A program made the position numbers and the translations under genes. Source: Phycisphaerae bacterium (GTDB lineage: Bacteria; Planctomycetota; Phycisphaerae; Sedimentisphaerales; SG8-4). Taken from it: DNA of 5,641 nt. Below, piece after piece: positions 4,780 through 5,641 of this stretch. The stretch spans positions 1 through 5,641 of the forward strand of contig JAUXAH010000138.1 of assembly GCA_030614945.1 (NCBI GenBank). The letters are read 5' to 3'. The notes beneath the pieces were generated by a model, which was not told the origin of the DNA, did no database searches, and saw only the letters and a program-made list of their open reading frames with translations. Positions within the stretch are counted from its first letter, which is position 1; each line of letters starts with the position of its first letter.

Positions 4780-4965
4780 GAAGTAAGGCAAATGCACTTT
4801 GACGGCCCCTGCTCGTTTCTAATGTGCTTGGCTGACTGCCCGCATGACCATCCCATCTGCCCGGTATGCGGGGCCGTTGGTTATGGGAATATCTCTTGCG
4901 ATGAGTGTCGTAACAACATTGATATTCATAAAGAATTGGCCATTATCGAATTACAGCACAGTTGA
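4777..4965 (+). CDS. Small CPVC/CDEC zinc-ribbon protein
   Basis: A 62-residue protein with a classic ribbon, CPVCG (C28, C31) and CDEC (C41, C44) nine residues apart, preceded by four more metal-type residues (C12, C17, C21, H23/H25) that might form a second site. GAGGGG about 11 bases upstream serves the ATG at 4777. The C-terminus AIIELQHS recalls the TIIELEE tail of the preceding remnant, and a second copy of the gene-end sequence follows the stop out of frame, so this gene may have been inserted into, or derived from, a duplicated tail. No function can be assigned; a nucleic-acid or protein-binding accessory protein is the usual interpretation. Confidence 0.65.
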   Translation: MEVRQMHFDGPCSFLMCLADCPHDHPICPVCGAVGYGNISCDECRNNIDIHKELAIIELQHS

Positions 4966-5010
4966 GCTGGCTGGCTGAGATAAAGAAACTTGAGGAGGGA
5001 TAGAAGATGG
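4962..5010 (+). repeat. Gene-end/RBS duplication, copy 2
   Basis: Second copy of the segment at 4734-4779, with a five-base insertion after TTGAGCTGG. It would encode LAEIKKLEEG followed by TAG, but in a different frame from the zinc-ribbon gene, whose TGA lies in its first bases. Its GAGGAGGG (4992-4999) is the ribosome site of the gene at 5007. Confidence 0.65.
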
Positions 5011-5198
5011 TTACTGCTTTTGATACCTGGAAGTGTCATATCTGTGGTGAAGAGAGACCAAACAATAAGATTTCAGTCCTGACTAAACCGCTTGTCATTA
5101 ACGGTCAGGTTTGCGGTGAGCAGAACATCAGGTACTGTAGTGACAGGCAGTCATGCGTAGATGGGGCCAGGGAGTTTAGTTTTTCCAAGGAGGAATGA
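5007..5198 (+). CDS. Small phage zinc-binding protein (KCHICGEERP type)
   Basis: A 63-residue protein with WKCHICGEERP (C10, C13), then ISVL, then VCGEQNIRYCSDRQSC (C36, C44, C50). The pattern of a CxxC near the start, a central ISVL strand and a YC-x5-C near the end is one I recall from many small phage proteins of unknown role. C36 is an additional cysteine. GAGGAGG (4992-4998) gives good spacing to the ATG. Its stop overlaps the start of the radical SAM gene (ATGATGA), and its last codons AAGGAGGAA form that gene's ribosome site, so the two are tightly coupled. Confidence 0.75.
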   Translation: MVTAFDTWKCHICGEERPNNKISVLTKPLVINGQVCGEQNIRYCSDRQSCVDGAREFSFSKEE

Positions 5199-5641
5199 TG
5201 AAAGCGATTTATGAAACCAAGGGGAGAGCTCGGGAATACTGCGAGCTGGCAATCAACCTTTATACCGGCTGTTCCCATAACTGCATCTATTGTTACGGCG
5301 CCGCGGTTACCCATCAGGATAAAGAGCAGTGGGGTCAGAACCCGCAACCAAGAAAGGGCATTATAGAGCAGATACAGAGGGATGCCGAACGGTATTCTAA
5401 TCTAAATGAGAAAAGGTCTATCTTGATGTGTTTCGTGACAGATCCATATCAGCCGGCTGATGACACTCACCGGCTGGCCAGGAAAGCAATCCTGATTCTC
5501 AAGTCCTACGATTTGCGGGTAGTTATCCTGACTAAGGCTGGGATTCGGGCACAGATAGACTGGGACTTGCTTGACAAAAGAGACGCTTTTGCCACGTCAC
5601 TTACCCTCCTTAGTCAGGAAGATAGTCTAACCTGGGAGCCA
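5198..5641 (+). CDS. Radical SAM protein, photolyase/SplB-like family, 3' partial
   Basis: The frame starts at ATG 5198 (an in-frame-adjacent ATG at 5195 is equally placed after AAGGAGG) and runs off the right edge after 148 codons. GCSHNCIYCYG at 24-34 holds the CxxxCxxC that binds the 4Fe-4S cluster of radical SAM enzymes; C25, C29 and C32 are all present. LINLYTG-like residues before it and FVTDPYQPAD at about 79-88 match the COG1533-type group, annotated as DNA repair photolyase or SplB-related from similarity to spore photoproduct lyase. Actual substrates of phage members are unknown. It is co-translated with the small zinc protein upstream. The family call is confident; a DNA-repair role is inference, and the C-terminal half cannot be seen. 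Confidence 0.85.
   Translation, partial: MKAIYETKGRAREYCELAINLYTGCSHNCIYCYGAAVTHQDKEQWGQNPQPRKGIIEQIQRDAERYSNLNEKRSILMCFVTDPYQPADDTHRLARKAILILKSYDLRVVILTKAGIRAQIDWDLLDKRDAFATSLTLLSQEDSLTWEP

Noticed and set aside
5105..5347. Minus-strand 80-codon open frame
   Set aside because: Antisense to the zinc protein and the radical SAM gene, whose cluster motif and coupled start are clear.

Overview
The window looks like part of the early (recombination, replication and accessory) region of a bacterial phage or prophage. The gene content supports this: a Bet/RecT-type annealing protein, an orphan DNA methyltransferase, a DnaD-like replication initiator, a RusA-type resolvase and several tiny cysteine-rich proteins, packed with short gaps or ATGA/TAATG overlaps and good Shine-Dalgarno sites. 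The base composition is mixed (near half G+C by eye). The host cannot be fixed from sequence alone; an anaerobic bacterium (Chloroflexota or Firmicutes type) is a guess. QQSLF, a bacterial sliding-clamp-type tail, argues for a bacterial rather than an archaeal host.

Bases 1-957 hold the 3' part of a single-strand annealing protein gene that enters from the left. Bases 958-1276 have no protein gene. They contain an imperfect dyad, a sigma70-like promoter, and a compact set of helices (a 9-bp long-range helix forming a pseudoknot, a GAAA-tetraloop hairpin, a GC-rich stem) that ends in a strong intrinsic terminator. I read this as a small structured RNA of about 160 nt, or else a transcript leader/attenuator.

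Bases 1277-3532 are a tight plus-strand operon: a beta-class DNA methyltransferase with an N-terminal helix-turn-helix, an overlapping gene with PD-(D/E)XK-like nuclease features, and a replication initiator. The linker of the initiator carries six CTCAGGTGA boxes and two CTCAGCTGAG-type boxes flanking an A+T/purine-rich tract. This is the layout of an iteron origin inside its own initiator gene, as in lambda O. A 13-codon mini-ORF and a 45-codon zinc-ribbon gene follow by stop/start overlap.

Bases 3704-4774 are the rearranged part. The two ends of what looks like a plus-strand rusA-like gene flank a minus-strand gene. That minus-strand gene encodes a complete RusA resolvase domain fused to four CxxC...CxxxC-type zinc fingers, and it has its own extended -10 promoter placed so that the mRNA would be nearly leaderless. 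After it the plus-strand operon resumes with two more small zinc-binding proteins, separated by a duplicated gene-end/RBS segment, and a radical SAM protein that runs off the right edge.

Taken together, the annealing protein, resolvase, initiator and candidate origin form a replication-recombination module. The methyltransferase and candidate nuclease could be a modification or restriction pair, and the small RNA and the RusA-zinc finger cassette are the least conventional parts.
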